A stretch of DNA of 64,000 nt from Candidatus Peregrinibacteria bacterium (GTDB lineage Bacteria > Patescibacteriota > Gracilibacteria > Peribacterales > Peribacteraceae). The notes beneath the pieces were generated by a model. The model worked only from the letters and a program-made list of their open reading frames with translations, had not been told where the DNA came from and searched no databases. The position numbers and the translations under genes were made by a program. Shown one piece after another: positions 36,971 to 46,469 of this stretch (the stretch's first letter is position 1; every line of letters begins with the position of its first letter). The DNA lies in contig JAUSFD010000029.1 of the NCBI GenBank assembly GCA_030649955.1, forward strand, positions 1 to 64,000. Direction: 5' to 3'.

Positions 36971-37074
36971 GTTTCCTCGGCATTCCTCTGAGAGCTGTAA
37001 GCTACCAGCTTCGAGATGCGAGCGTCGAGGCCACTCGTAACTCGAAACTCGCAGCTTCTACACCGAGGAAGCTC
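36971..37074. repeat. Palindromic heptamer-array element (AGCTNNN type)
   Basis: An outer stem TTTCCTCGG/CCGAGGAA encloses AGCTGTA, AGCTACC, AGCTTCG and AGATGCG units facing ACTCGTA, ACTCGAA and ACTCGCA units. Confidence 0.7.
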
Positions 37075-37126
37075 ACAACCCAGCGCCGAACCGCCGACCA
37101 ACTTCCTCCCAGTCTACGAGGTTCCA
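37073..37126 (-). pseudogene. Detached second copy of the sodA C-terminal coding tail
   Basis: Read on the minus strand, this 54-nt piece encodes WNLVDWEEVGRRFGAGL plus a stop. It closely matches the real sodA end ([16 protein letters not shown]) with silent and missense differences. A short palindrome containing CTTCGACAAGCTCAGGG separates it from the intact gene. It may be the original tail displaced by an insertion, or a relic of a second allele. Confidence 0.7.
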
Positions 37127-37155
37127 CCCTTCGACAAGCTCAGGGTGGCTTGTTG

Positions 37156-37758
37156 TTATGCCACTTCGAACCGTCGTGCTACTTCCTCCCAGTGGACGAG
37201 GTGCCAGAACGCCGCGATGTAATCGGGCCGCTTATTCTGGTACTTGAGATAGTAGGCGTGCTCCCAGACATCGAGACCCAGAATCGGGGTTTTCCCTTCC
37301 ATGAGCGGAGAATCTTGATTCGAAGCGCCCGAAGTTTCGAGCTTGCCATCCTTCACGGTGAGCCATGCCCAACCGGAGCCGAACTGTCCTGTAGCGAGTG
37401 CCGTGAACTTCTCCTTGAACGCATCGAAGTTGCCGAAGGTCTTATCGATTGCCTTCTCCAGATCCCCTGCCGGTTTTCCTCCACCCTTGGGGCTCAGGAT
37501 CGTCCAGAAGAGCGAGTGGTTCGCATGTCCACCGCCGTGGTTGCGCACTGCAGTCTTCTTGTCGTCCGGGACCTTCTTGAAGTTCTTGAGGAGGTCCAGG
37601 ACATCCATAGACTCCCACTCCGTCCCGTTGATCGCCGCGTTCAACTTATCGATGTAGGTCTGGTGGTGCTTCGTTAAGTGGATCTCCATCGTCTTCGCAT
37701 CGATGTGCGGCTCAAGGGCATCGTACGCGTAGGGGAGCTTGGGGAGTGTGTGAGGCAT
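37156..37758 (-). CDS. sodA: Superoxide dismutase, Fe/Mn family
   Basis: The 200-residue protein converts superoxide to oxygen and hydrogen peroxide in the cytoplasm. Metal ligands are visible as [14 protein letters not shown] (first His), [13 protein letters not shown] (second His) and [13 protein letters not shown] (Asp and His). The start is the ATG at 37758, which begins the family motif [19 protein letters not shown]; the open frame to 37812 runs through the promoter region. The last ~16 codons are duplicated just downstream. It is transcribed divergently from the FemAB-like gene. Fe versus Mn cannot be decided from these motifs. Confidence 0.96.
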   Translation of the reverse strand: MPHTLPKLPYAYDALEPHIDAKTMEIHLTKHHQTYIDKLNAAINGTEWESMDVLDLLKNFKKVPDDKKTAVRNHGGGHANHSLFWTILSPKGGGKPAGDLEKAIDKTFGNFDAFKEKFTALATGQFGSGWAWLTVKDGKLETSGASNQDSPLMEGKTPILGLDVWEHAYYLKYQNKRPDYIAAFWHLVHWEEVARRFEVA

Positions 37759-37870
37759 AGCAATCGAGGGAGGAGGAGAATTCCATTCTACGAGTATTAT
37801 GACGCACAGCAAGCGTCAGACTGTCCTGAGCCCACGTGCGCCCCTCTCTAAAGTAGGCATACTAGAGGGG

Positions 37871-38890
37871 ATGGAAGTACACAATCTCACCACGATTGAG
37901 GAGACGTCCCTCTACAGAGAGTGGCTCCTCTCGCATCCCGATGGCTCGCTGTGGCAGTCACCAGAATGGGCGGAGTGCCTGCGCGCTCGCGGCCGAACAG
38001 TACGCATGTACGCCGTGCAGGATGGCGAGCGTATCTGCGCCTCTGCCCTCGTCTCCATCGACCGCACGGCGTTCAACCTCTCCGTGTGGGATTGCCCTCG
38101 TGGACCCCTGTGGGAGGATAGGGGAGCGGTCGACCTCCTCCTGGAACGCATCGTGCGAGACGCGACAGAAGACCGAGCACTCACCGTGTACCTCTCGCCG
38201 AAACGAGCACTCCCGTCGCTATCATTCTCTCTGCAGGAGAGTCCTCGCAGCGAACAGCCGGAGTCGACACGCATCCTCGATCTCACTCTGGAACCGGAGG
38301 TGATCCTGGCGCAGATGAAACCAAAGGGTCGGTACAACATCGGACTATCGGAGAAGCACGGCATGAGGGTCCGCCATTCCACAGAAACCGCAGCCTTCAT
38401 GGACCTACTCCATGGAACTGCCGCCCGGGATGGATTCCGACCTGGCCGGGAAGCGGACTACGCTGCATTCCTCCAGAATCTGCCCGGGGCCTTCCTCCTG
38501 CTTGCAGAGCTCCCTAGAGCCTCCGCCGATGGGAAAACGCATCCTAGGCCCATTGCTGGGCTCCTTGGATGTATCTGGCCCTCTGAAAGGAAAGATGCCA
38601 GGAAAACGGGGATCTACTACTACGGAGCTTCCTCCTACGAGGACCGGGCCCTCATGGCCCCCTACCTCCTCCAGTGGGAAGCCATGCGCTACTGCAAAGC
38701 CCAAGGATGCACTTCGTACGACCTCCTAGGCATTGCGCCCACGGAGGACCCAGACCACCCCTGGGCTGGGGTGACATCCTTCAAGGGGAAGTTCGGGGGA
38801 GAGGTAGTCCTCTACCCCCCAGAGCGGCAGATCGTGCTCCGGCCAAAGGCTCTGCGGCTGTTACGGTGGAAGCGGAGAATTCTGGGATAG
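37871..38890 (+). CDS. FemAB-family (peptidoglycan bridge/GNAT-like) transferase
   Basis: From the ATG at 37871 the product is 339 residues. It has FemAB-type features: LWQSPEWAECLRARGRTVRMY at the N-terminus, MKPKGRYNIGLSEKHGMRV (typically KxR.NIRKAEKxG) and a C-terminal IYYYGASS..DRALMAPYLLQWEAMRYCKAQGC..YDLLGI. FemAB enzymes add amino acids from aminoacyl-tRNA to lipid II peptides. A -10-like CATACT ends 7 nt before this ATG, which supports it over the longer frame from 37799. It lies among cell-surface genes. Confidence 0.88.
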   Translation: MEVHNLTTIEETSLYREWLLSHPDGSLWQSPEWAECLRARGRTVRMYAVQDGERICASALVSIDRTAFNLSVWDCPRGPLWEDRGAVDLLLERIVRDATEDRALTVYLSPKRALPSLSFSLQESPRSEQPESTRILDLTLEPEVILAQMKPKGRYNIGLSEKHGMRVRHSTETAAFMDLLHGTAARDGFRPGREADYAAFLQNLPGAFLLLAELPRASADGKTHPRPIAGLLGCIWPSERKDARKTGIYYYGASSYEDRALMAPYLLQWEAMRYCKAQGCTSYDLLGIAPTEDPDHPWAGVTSFKGKFGGEVVLYPPERQIVLRPKALRLLRWKRRILG

Positions 38891-38954
38891 GGAACAGGGA
38901 ACCGGGAACAGAATAACAGGGCACTGTTCCCTGTTACTCGGTTCCCTGTTCCCT
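38890..38954. repeat. Palindromic heptamer-array element (GGGAACA type), copy 3
   Basis: Opposed GGGAACA/GGGAACC and TTCCCTG/TTCCCTC heptamers. It begins at the last base of the FemAB-like stop codon. Confidence 0.88.
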
Positions 38955-38963
38955 CGCATACAG

Positions 38964-38988
38964 AAAAGCCCCTCCTTGCGGAGGGGCC
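38964..38988 (-). terminator. Terminator of the S-layer gene
   Basis: On the minus strand GCCCCTCC-GCAA-GGAGGGGC is followed by TTTT, 37 nt past the S-layer stop codon. Confidence 0.85.
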
Positions 38989-39024
38989 TTCTGCTGGCTT
39001 TGTGCCAAGTCCTTACGAGACCAA

Positions 39025-42000
39025 TTAGCTCTGGTAGCTCGTCGACTTCACGACAGTCTCTGGGTACTCCACCCAGTAGAAGTTCGTGGTGGTCGTGTCC
39101 TTATCCAACCAGTGCAAGTGGTTGTCCGTCGAAGCATCATTACCAAAGGTCTTCTGACCCATGCTGGTGAAGCTCTGGAGGGACGCCTGCAGTGTGGATG
39201 TCGCTGTGGAGCTGACTTGAGCGTTGTCGATCTTGCCTTCGAGGACGATGGTGATGTCGGTGCCCTGATCGATATCCGTGTTCACGGCATGGGCATCGAG
39301 ACCCTTACACTCGACAACGAAGGATCCGGAAGCGTGGCTCGCATCGACGAGTTTCGTCTGCGTGTTCTCGCGGTATGCACCGCAGGTCGCCTTCGTTGTG
39401 GCATCGGCTTTGTTGTAGAGGTAGAAGCCGGAGCCGTCCATGGCGACGTTCGTCGCGGTGATGTTGAAGATGATACCGGAGAGGACCACATCATTCTGAC
39501 CGTTCTTGGAGTTCGAGTGAGCGGCGGCCGCGATCTTGAACTGACCGAACGGCGAGACGCCCGTCGGCACGTTGGTGCCGTTGGCATCTGGGTTCACGTT
39601 CGTGATCGAGCTGATCTTCGCGAGCACCGTCTCGTTCCTCTGACCGATGATGCGAGAGTTCGTCGTAGCCGTAGCTGTACCGATGAACATCTCACCTTCT
39701 GCGGTCGTGTCGCCGTCGTTCTTGCTCAGGTTGTTGCTCGACTCATCACCGCGGGCGCGGATTGCGCCGGTACCCGTGGAGTTGTCGAAGGCAGAAGTCT
39801 GATCGACGAAGACCTGGACCACACCAGAGGACACTGCGCCGCCAACGTCCGTCTTCATGCGTGGGCGGACGATGACATCGACGTCAGAGCCTTCCGGAAC
39901 GATGAGCTGTCTGTTCTCCATGTTGGCACAGAAGCTCACTGCAGCACCGGAGTCGTAGAACTTGAGGACGTCATCCGAGCCACAACCTCCGACAGTCGCG
40001 AGTGCGAAGAAGGTTGTCTCGCCCTGCTTGTAGAGCTCGAGACGATCGACCGACTGCGCTTTGCTTCCTGAGGAGGTGAGTTGGATATCTGTCACGTCCA
40101 CCGGCTCGTTCTCTGCATGGAACTGGAGACGGAGAACCGGCTCACCGAGTGTGCCGCCGAGGATCTGGCGCGCGCGGAGCGGCTCAGAGTCCTTCGTGAC
40201 GAAGAGGTCTCCCTGGCTGACTAGGACCCAGCGCTGCGAATCCGTCGTGGTGACGACGATGTCACAGGTGCTGGAGCACACACCGTTCTTCTTGATACCG
40301 GAGAGGGAGCTACCGTCATCGAGTTCCTCTGCCTCGAGGAAGGTGACGCTCGCACCCGTCGCGAACTGGATCTGGAGATCGTCGTTCGTCAGGGAAGCGG
40401 AGATGTCACCGTGGACCTCGAAGAGGACCGTCTGCTCCTTCGGAACAACGAAGCCTCCGCCGACGAGTTCACCGAAGGTGACCTGTGCTGTCTGCGTGGC
40501 AACGCCACCCTGGAGCTTGGTATCAACCTTGCTGTCGCCGTCCGTATCCACCCAGAGCGCGTAGTTCTGTGCGTTCACGAGCGATCCGGACTTCGACTCG
40601 AAGATGGCTTTGGTGAGGAGGATGTCCTCAGCCTCGCCAGCACGAGCCTCGAAGCGGAGCAAGTTGACGTTCTTGGAGTTCTTCACCGAGGTATCCGTTG
40701 TGCCTGTCGCCTTCACAGCAACGTTGAGTGTGGCATTGGCGATGCGGTGGAAGTTCCCGGAGATGTTCCCGCGCGGGCGGACGTCCTTGACCTTGTCGCC
40801 CGTGGAGAGACCCTCGATGTCCATCTGGTAGGCCGTGGAGGACGTGATGAGACCACCGAAGGTGCATCCCACCGTGTTCGTCCCCGTCGAGATCTGGGTC
40901 GGCTCTCCACAGATGTGGATCTTGAACTTGTCGCCGCCCCTCGGGGAGCGCGTGGACCCGTTGTCGATGAAGTCGACCCGGAACTCCCACGTCTCCTTCC
41001 CGTTCACGATGAAGTCATCGAAACGGTAGATCTGGTACGTACCTGTTGCAGCATCAGATCCTCCTTTCTGGCCGAAGTCTGTGGAGGTCGTGAGGCGAAC
41101 ACCATCGATGGTGCGGCCCGTGACCGTGTTGCGGATCTCCACGTCTTCGAGGATTTCGCTGATGTTGTCGGACGTTGTGCCGTTGCTCCACGTGAAGTTG
41201 GCACCCGTGCTCGTCTGGCCTTGGATGGCGACGAACATGTCCTTGATGTCGACCTTCTCGCCACCCGTTGTGAGGATGATTTTCGCGAGGATCGCATCGT
41301 TGTCATCGCGCGTGTAGCTCTTCTGCGGAGGACCATCGATCTCGAGAGTGAACTCTCCAGCGTCGATCGTCACCGTGTCCGGCAGCGTGCTCGTCTCTGT
41401 GGGTAGGGCAATCTGCGAACCGTAGAGCTGGCCGTTCACGCCGTACCCGTAGAGGGAACCGACGGCGAAGACATCGGACGTCTCCTCGAAGTGCATGATG
41501 ATGGAATCACCGGCACCGCCGTTGATATCCGCCACCACCTCGAGTGTGATCTTGTCGCCCTCGAGCACCGTGAACGGCGGATCGAAGACGAGCGTTGTGA
41601 AGTCACCCACCGACTGCGTGACCGTGTTCGTGAGAACCGTGCCATCCGTGCGGCGGATCTTGATATTCGAGTAGTCGCCATCCGACGCGGAGCTATTCTG
41701 CTCCATCGTCATGGAGTAGAAGGTCTGGTCCTCCACGGAATCCGTGGAGACTTCGAACTTCCCGATGACGACATCCTTATCACCCACCTCGACCTCATCC
41801 GGCGATACCGTGCGGTACGCGATGGAGACCGTGCCGCTGTCGACAGCGGCGACGCGGAAGGTGTTGCCCCTGAGGGGGAAGTTGCCCGTGACTTCCTTGG
41901 CATTAGAAACGACATCGGACGGGAGCTCAAGCACGAAGTTGTGCTCAGCAGACGTCGTCGCTGAGGAGGAGATATCCGCAACGAGGTCGACCGTGATGGT

Positions 42001-43251
42001 CTTACAGGCCTCGACCGTGACCGGGACGGAGAAGCGGAGCTCCGCAGTCTGGTCCTCGGCATCGATCGTGCGCTTGCGGCTGACGCGAGCGCCGTCGATT
42101 GCGGCGTACACACCGGTGATGTCCCCGACAGCACCGAATCCTTCGTGGAGGAGAGTCAAATCTTCCACAACAACGCTGTCATCGCAGGAAGCGGTGAGAT
42201 CAGCGGAGAGGAGCACGACGCCAACAGCGCCCTGGGGGACCGTGTCCCCGACGGGACTCTTGGCAGAGACGGACATCTCGAGGACGCCGTCACCCTTCAC
42301 GAGAGCCGTGTAGCCCTCGAAGGTCGTGGAATCGGAGAACGTCTGGCCATCGGCTGTCTCCATGTCGGCGACAGCGACTGTGTACTCATGGCTTGCGACC
42401 ATGGGTTCTGCGAGCGTGAGCTCGACCATCGTTTCATCCGTGAGCGAAGCGGAGCTGACCTCCACCTCGTCGGCGTTCGTGACCGTGTAGCTCGCCACAT
42501 CTTCAGCGGCGGCCTCATCGAGGGCGACGTTGAACTCGACTTCAACAGTCGTCGCGGACGTTGCGACAGCATCCGTGATGGCCGGCTCGGTGCCGACATC
42601 ATCGGTGCCACAATCAACGCCGTAGACGAGACCGAGATCGACGCGGTGCAACATGACCACCATTTCTGCGCGGTTCATGTTGTCACTGGGGCGTACGCGG
42701 CCAGTGTTGTCGTCACCCTGGAGGACACAGTGATCCGCTGCGGATTGAATCGCATCGGTGTACCACTGGCCGGAGGGGTTATCGACGAACTGCGTGGAAT
42801 CACCCGTCGCCTCCAAACCGAAGGCGCGGACGATCAGAGCAGCTGCCTCAGCGCGGTTAATGTTCGCGCCAGGGCGGGAGTAGCAGGGATGACTGCCGTA
42901 GCAGTTGTTGTCACCGCGGACCCATCCCTCTTTGCCGGCCTCCTCCATGTAGCCGTAGTACCAGGCGGAAGGAAGCGCGTCATCGAAGCTAGGAACTGCA
43001 GGCGGCGTCGAGAGAATGCCACCGTTGAGCTCCACGATGAGCTTGGTGAACTCCGCGCGATTGGCGAGGTCGCCACCGCGGAAGCGAGACTGACTGGCAT
43101 CGAGGTAGGGCGAGAGTTCCTCGACCGCTTCCTCATACCAGATTCCTGCTGGGACATCGGTGTAGGCGGCGATCACGCTACCCATCTGGGTGACGGAGAT
43201 CGCAGCAACCGACATACCTGCGAGGAATTTCTTCAAGCGAGAAATATCCAT
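39025..43251 (-). CDS. Large S-layer protein with three SLH domains
   Basis: The 1408-residue protein has a signal peptide (FLAGMSVAAISVTQMGSVIAA). Three SLH modules lie in residues ~30-205 (TDVPAGIWYEEAVEELSPYL; DALPSAWYYGYMEEAGKEGWV; DNPSGQWYTDAIQSAADHCV), each with an NRAE motif. An Ig-like/SbsC-type domain (ATSATTVEVEFNVALDEAAAEDVASYTV) and many beta-sandwich repeats rich in Thr, Asp and Gly follow to the C-terminus. The composition is acidic and low in Cys. It is probably the main S-layer lattice protein, with the N-terminal SLH modules binding wall polymer. It has its own terminator and a ~680-nt gene-free region upstream, as expected for a highly expressed, leadered transcript. Confidence 0.93.
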   Translation of the reverse strand: MDISRLKKFLAGMSVAAISVTQMGSVIAAYTDVPAGIWYEEAVEELSPYLDASQSRFRGGDLANRAEFTKLIVELNGGILSTPPAVPSFDDALPSAWYYGYMEEAGKEGWVRGDNNCYGSHPCYSRPGANINRAEAAALIVRAFGLEATGDSTQFVDNPSGQWYTDAIQSAADHCVLQGDDNTGRVRPSDNMNRAEMVVMLHRVDLGLVYGVDCGTDDVGTEPAITDAVATSATTVEVEFNVALDEAAAEDVASYTVTNADEVEVSSASLTDETMVELTLAEPMVASHEYTVAVADMETADGQTFSDSTTFEGYTALVKGDGVLEMSVSAKSPVGDTVPQGAVGVVLLSADLTASCDDSVVVEDLTLLHEGFGAVGDITGVYAAIDGARVSRKRTIDAEDQTAELRFSVPVTVEACKTITVDLVADISSSATTSAEHNFVLELPSDVVSNAKEVTGNFPLRGNTFRVAAVDSGTVSIAYRTVSPDEVEVGDKDVVIGKFEVSTDSVEDQTFYSMTMEQNSSASDGDYSNIKIRRTDGTVLTNTVTQSVGDFTTLVFDPPFTVLEGDKITLEVVADINGGAGDSIIMHFEETSDVFAVGSLYGYGVNGQLYGSQIALPTETSTLPDTVTIDAGEFTLEIDGPPQKSYTRDDNDAILAKIILTTGGEKVDIKDMFVAIQGQTSTGANFTWSNGTTSDNISEILEDVEIRNTVTGRTIDGVRLTTSTDFGQKGGSDAATGTYQIYRFDDFIVNGKETWEFRVDFIDNGSTRSPRGGDKFKIHICGEPTQISTGTNTVGCTFGGLITSSTAYQMDIEGLSTGDKVKDVRPRGNISGNFHRIANATLNVAVKATGTTDTSVKNSKNVNLLRFEARAGEAEDILLTKAIFESKSGSLVNAQNYALWVDTDGDSKVDTKLQGGVATQTAQVTFGELVGGGFVVPKEQTVLFEVHGDISASLTNDDLQIQFATGASVTFLEAEELDDGSSLSGIKKNGVCSSTCDIVVTTTDSQRWVLVSQGDLFVTKDSEPLRARQILGGTLGEPVLRLQFHAENEPVDVTDIQLTSSGSKAQSVDRLELYKQGETTFFALATVGGCGSDDVLKFYDSGAAVSFCANMENRQLIVPEGSDVDVIVRPRMKTDVGGAVSSGVVQVFVDQTSAFDNSTGTGAIRARGDESSNNLSKNDGDTTAEGEMFIGTATATTNSRIIGQRNETVLAKISSITNVNPDANGTNVPTGVSPFGQFKIAAAAHSNSKNGQNDVVLSGIIFNITATNVAMDGSGFYLYNKADATTKATCGAYRENTQTKLVDASHASGSFVVECKGLDAHAVNTDIDQGTDITIVLEGKIDNAQVSSTATSTLQASLQSFTSMGQKTFGNDASTDNHLHWLDKDTTTTNFYWVEYPETVVKSTSYQS

Positions 43252-43932
43252 AGGTATGGAGTAAATAGGAAATAAAAACGAAGGAGAGATGCATGGATGT
43301 TTCTGTGGGAGCCCGGCAATCTACTCTGCTGTGTTCGAAGGATGAGCGGATCGCCCTACGAAATGGGCGAGGTGCTCCTCTCCTTAACTATAAAGAGATT
43401 ACACATCGGGTAGACACCTTATATATACGGCCGGGCATCAGGGAATACTCTGGGGGTCACGACCGCTCAGCACGATGCTCTGGGAGCGATGTGAGAGGCT
43501 CGTCTCTCCACTCTCTGTGGGGAGGCAAGTTGCCGAGTTGTCAAAGAGCGTATACACAACCGTGACCTCGCTCCTTCTTCGAGCGGATCAGCGACGATCC
43601 TAGCGAAGGGAGAAGCTCGCATGCAAGCCTCCATAGGGTATGCATGGCGCAGAGTAGAACGGGGGAGAGGCCTCTCCGTTACACCGCCCGCAGGACTCCA
43701 GCCGGTCACAATCGCGCTTCCACGGTGAATAACACCTCCAAACATCTGTTCCGTTGCCTTCTACGACGTCTCCGATTGCCCCCTGCCCCCTCCAGAGGCC
43801 CAAAAAAAAGCAGTTGCCGATAGGGGTCCTTTCTTATGTAAAAGTATTGGTACTGTCAAGCTAAGTTAACATAGGGTTCACATCACTTCACCGTCATTAC
43901 GAACGAATGGCGTGTTTTACAGAGGAGCTGTT
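43252..43932 (-). other. Long gene-free leader/intergenic region before the S-layer gene
   Basis: No convincing ORF lies in these 681 nt. A promoter-like TTGACA (43854-43859)-N17-TAAGAA (43831-43836) sits just after cysS, followed by a T-run (TTTTTTTT near 43803-43809) that could attenuate transcription. A second AT-rich site (TATATATA near 43420; TATAGT near 43392) is closer to the gene. I could not match the stretch to tmRNA, RNase P RNA, 6S or SRP RNA by eye. It probably contains a long 5' UTR. Confidence 0.45.
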
Positions 43933-45378
43933 TCAGAGTTTTCTGAGGGTTTGCTCTCCTCCCCCATCGCGGACTTCGAACCCGAACGCGCGAATTTCTT
44001 CGCGCAGCCGATCGGATGCGGAGAAATCTTTTCGTGCACGAGCATCCTCACGCTCCTTCGCGAGTGCGAGAACGTTCGCGGGAACTGTCTCCTCTTCTGC
44101 CTCGAAGCATCCAAAGGTGTCGCGCACGACTGCCGTGAATGCCTGCAGAGCATCGAGCGTTGCACTGGAATGATTCACTGAACGGGACCAGTGCATGCAG
44201 TCGAACACTGCGGCGAGTGCAGCGGATGTATTGAGATCATCATCCATCGCGTCTGCGAATCGCGCGCTGAATGCACTGACATCATCGGTAGAGTCTCTAC
44301 CCTTCGCATCCGGTGTGAGTGGTGTGTTCATCCACTCGACAATCGACCGACGCGCCGTGCGCGCATTCTCTAACCCCTTCCACGAAAACTTCAGATTCGT
44401 CCTGTAGTGCACAGAGAGGAAGGAATACCGCAGGTCGAGGGGGCTGAATCCCTTCGCAGTGATGTCTGAAATACTTAACACATTGCCAAGACTCTTCGAC
44501 ATCTTCTGATCGCCGAGATCGATCCTTCTTTTGTGCAGCCAGTAGCGAACAAATGGCGATTTTCCACTGCATTCGCTCTGGGCAATCTCGCACTCGTGAT
44601 GGGGAAAGATGTTGTCCTCACCCCCCGTGTGGATATCCAGCTGCTCCCCCAGCAGCGCGCGGCTCATCGCACTGCATTCGATATGCCAACCCGGGAATCC
44701 GGATGAGGGATCTTCTCCTTCCGATGTACTCACATCACCTGAGGCGAAGCTCCACCGGAGGACGTGCATCCCGTTCTCCCCGACACACTTCTTCCAGAGA
44801 GCGAAGTCCGCGGGGTGCTTCTTCTTCTCGTCGACTTCGATGCGCGCACCTGCGGAAAGATTCTCGAGAGTGTTTCCGGAGAGCGCGCCGTACCTGGGGA
44901 ACGTACTGACGGAGAAGTACACACCATCTTCCGTCTCGTACGCGTGATTCTTCTGGAGGAGAATCTTCACCATCGCAAGTTGCTCCTTAATATACTCACT
45001 CGCGCGCGGACGATGTGCGGGCTCCTGGATGCGCAGAGCCTGCTCATCCTCCAGGAACTCCCCTTCGTAACGGCGAGCGATAGCGAGGGGATGCACGCGC
45101 TCCTTCTCCGCCTGCTTCTGCACCTTGTCGTCCCCCGCATCGGCATCATGGACGAGGTGACCGACATCGGTGATGTTCTTCACGTGTGTCACCGTGTAGC
45201 CATGCCCCACTTCCAACCACCGACGGAGGAGGTCCGCCATGAGGAACGACGAGTAGTTGCCGATGTGCGGTCGGCCGTAGACGGTGGGACCGCATGTATA
45301 CATCGTCACTATCCCGGGTTTGAGCGGGGTGAATTCCTCCTCTTTCTTCGAGTAGGTGTTGTAGAGCACGAGGGGCAC
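43933..45378 (-). CDS. cysS: Cysteinyl-tRNA synthetase
   Basis: The 481-residue class I synthetase has the Zn/active-site start TMYTCGPTVYGRPHIGN (HIGN = HIGH motif), WHIECSAMS and HHECEIAQSE (further Zn ligands), and KMSKSLGN. The C-terminal ~90 residues form the DALR/anticodon-binding region. It charges tRNA-Cys. The start is a GTG at 45378 giving MPLVLYNTYS, as in the family. A TACACT hexamer ends 7 nt before it and no Shine-Dalgarno sequence is present. Confidence 0.97.
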   Translation of the reverse strand: MPLVLYNTYSKKEEEFTPLKPGIVTMYTCGPTVYGRPHIGNYSSFLMADLLRRWLEVGHGYTVTHVKNITDVGHLVHDADAGDDKVQKQAEKERVHPLAIARRYEGEFLEDEQALRIQEPAHRPRASEYIKEQLAMVKILLQKNHAYETEDGVYFSVSTFPRYGALSGNTLENLSAGARIEVDEKKKHPADFALWKKCVGENGMHVLRWSFASGDVSTSEGEDPSSGFPGWHIECSAMSRALLGEQLDIHTGGEDNIFPHHECEIAQSECSGKSPFVRYWLHKRRIDLGDQKMSKSLGNVLSISDITAKGFSPLDLRYSFLSVHYRTNLKFSWKGLENARTARRSIVEWMNTPLTPDAKGRDSTDDVSAFSARFADAMDDDLNTSAALAAVFDCMHWSRSVNHSSATLDALQAFTAVVRDTFGCFEAEEETVPANVLALAKEREDARARKDFSASDRLREEIRAFGFEVRDGGGEQTLRKL

Positions 45379-45399
45379 GGGTGAGAGTGTACCCGGGAA

Positions 45400-45437
45400 A
45401 ATTGAATCATGAATCTTGAATCGTGAATCGCGAATGG
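45400..45437. repeat. Heptamer array (GAATCNT type), single arm
   Basis: Five degenerate heptamers (GAATCAT, GAATCTT, GAATCGT, GAATCGC, GAATGGC) in direct order. No opposed arm follows, so it may be a half element. Confidence 0.55.
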
Positions 45438-45532
45438 CTGTTGCCGCCTCATGAACCGTAGCCCGGGCTCGGTAGGCCGCCGCGAGAGAGTGTAAATTTT
45501 ATTTGTCATTGAGTATCGGGAAATTAACACGC

Positions 45533-45570
45533 AAAAATCCCAGCAGGCGCACATCCGCACACCTGCTGGG
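45533..45570 (-). terminator. Rho-independent terminator of the small gene at 45580
   Basis: On the minus strand CCCAGCAGGTG and CGCCTGCTGGG pair around a 10-nt loop and are followed by ATTTTTG. Confidence 0.85.
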
Positions 45571-45579
45571 TTCCGAGAG

Positions 45580-45798
45580 TCAATTCCAACTCTCGGATTG
45601 CAGCCTCGGGTCCGAGGGACGGGGTAACAGGTACCCCACCTCGTCCTCAGCTCTCGCTGCCAAGAGCTGAAGGTGCTCCTCGATCGCCGCACAGAGCAGC
45701 GCATCGGAAGCACCTGCTTCGATGAGGGTCCTCGTCGATTCCATAAGACGCCTCACCGTGGGGGAGATCCCCGCTGTTCGAGAGGTCCTACCTCTCAT
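45580..45798 (-). CDS. Small hypothetical protein with a strong Shine-Dalgarno site
   Basis: The 72-residue product from the ATG at 45798 is basic at its N-terminus, then helical (RLMESTRTLIEAGASDALLCAAIEEH). A near-perfect AAGGAGG lies 6 nt before the ATG and a consensus promoter ~70 nt upstream, while a terminator follows. It is thus a well-defined monocistronic gene. It is one of the few here with a clear ribosome-binding site and a real leader. No family is recognised. Confidence 0.7.
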   Translation of the reverse strand: MRGRTSRTAGISPTVRRLMESTRTLIEAGASDALLCAAIEEHLQLLAARAEDEVGYLLPRPSDPRLQSESWN

Positions 45799-45865
45799 GG
45801 CCCACCTCCTTCCTAGAAAAAGAGCCATTGCCCTCCCAGCCAACCCTGGCTAGGGGGACAGACAT

Positions 45866-45894
45866 AGTATATCAAATAAACATCATATTATCAA
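45866..45894 (-). promoter_or_regulatory. Sigma70 promoter of the small gene
   Basis: TTGATA (45889-45894), a 17-nt spacer and TATACT (45866-45871) on the minus strand, in an AT-rich stretch. Confidence 0.7.
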
Positions 45895-45905
45895 TTTGTC
45901 CATAA

Positions 45906-46283
45906 CTACACTGCTCGCTTTTCTGCTTTGCCATTGAGCACGGACGCACTTCCGTTCGTATGAATGGGTATCTGCGATCCCACCACCTCCCCTCGCTGAA
46001 CCGGTACATAGGGGTCATCAGACGATGCCTGGATACTGAATTCTACTCTTCGCCCATCATGCCCGTTGCGGACATCGGTCATACTCAATAGCACTGTCTG
46101 TCCTCCTGGGAGAGTCATCACAATTTCCGCTCCCTCTTGCACATCCTCCACGAGATGGAGAAGACGACCAGTACACTCTGCATCCTGCATGCAATTTTCG
46201 AGAGTATTACAAGCATCCTGCGAGAGTCCCCTCTGTGCTTCCTCGAGGGAGATTGCTGGTTGCACTTCTGGAGAGACTTCCAT
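45906..46283 (-). CDS. Hypothetical protein
   Basis: From the ATG at 46283 the product is 125 residues, soluble and acidic, with four Cys in its first half (DACNTLENCMQDAECTG). The open frame extends to 46418, but that part overlaps a promoter-like stretch. No family is recognised. It shares orientation with the next gene and may be cotranscribed with it. Confidence 0.5.
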   Translation of the reverse strand: MEVSPEVQPAISLEEAQRGLSQDACNTLENCMQDAECTGRLLHLVEDVQEGAEIVMTLPGGQTVLLSMTDVRNGHDGRRVEFSIQASSDDPYVPVQRGEVVGSQIPIHTNGSASVLNGKAEKRAV

Positions 46284-46469
46284 GGGAGTGGGGAGGAGAG
46301 CGTGAGAGTATGCCCAGTATTCCGCGTCTGGGCTAGGTGTCAAAAATCTGAGCAGAAACTGGCATACGAAGCTTCTTGAAGAGTGGTACGCGCACGCTTT
46401 CGACTCCCTCCAAATCACGGCTCAACAAAGGCGAGGATATAGTGGAGAAGCAGTTTGCATCCTCTCGTG

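Larger units (their letters stand above)
36797..37155. other. rpoB-sodA intergenic region (359 nt)
   Basis: It contains a palindromic element (36971-37074), a second copy of the sodA 3' coding tail (37073-37126) and a short CCACCC...GGGTGG palindrome (37124-37148). An open frame continues upstream of rpoB to 36904, but its Cys/Arg-rich translation does not look like RpoB. Confidence 0.6.

Noticed and set aside
43252-43932. tmRNA, RNase P RNA or 6S RNA in the S-layer upstream gap
   Set aside because: Conserved core words of these RNAs (such as GAGGAAAGTC or the tmRNA acceptor ends) are absent.
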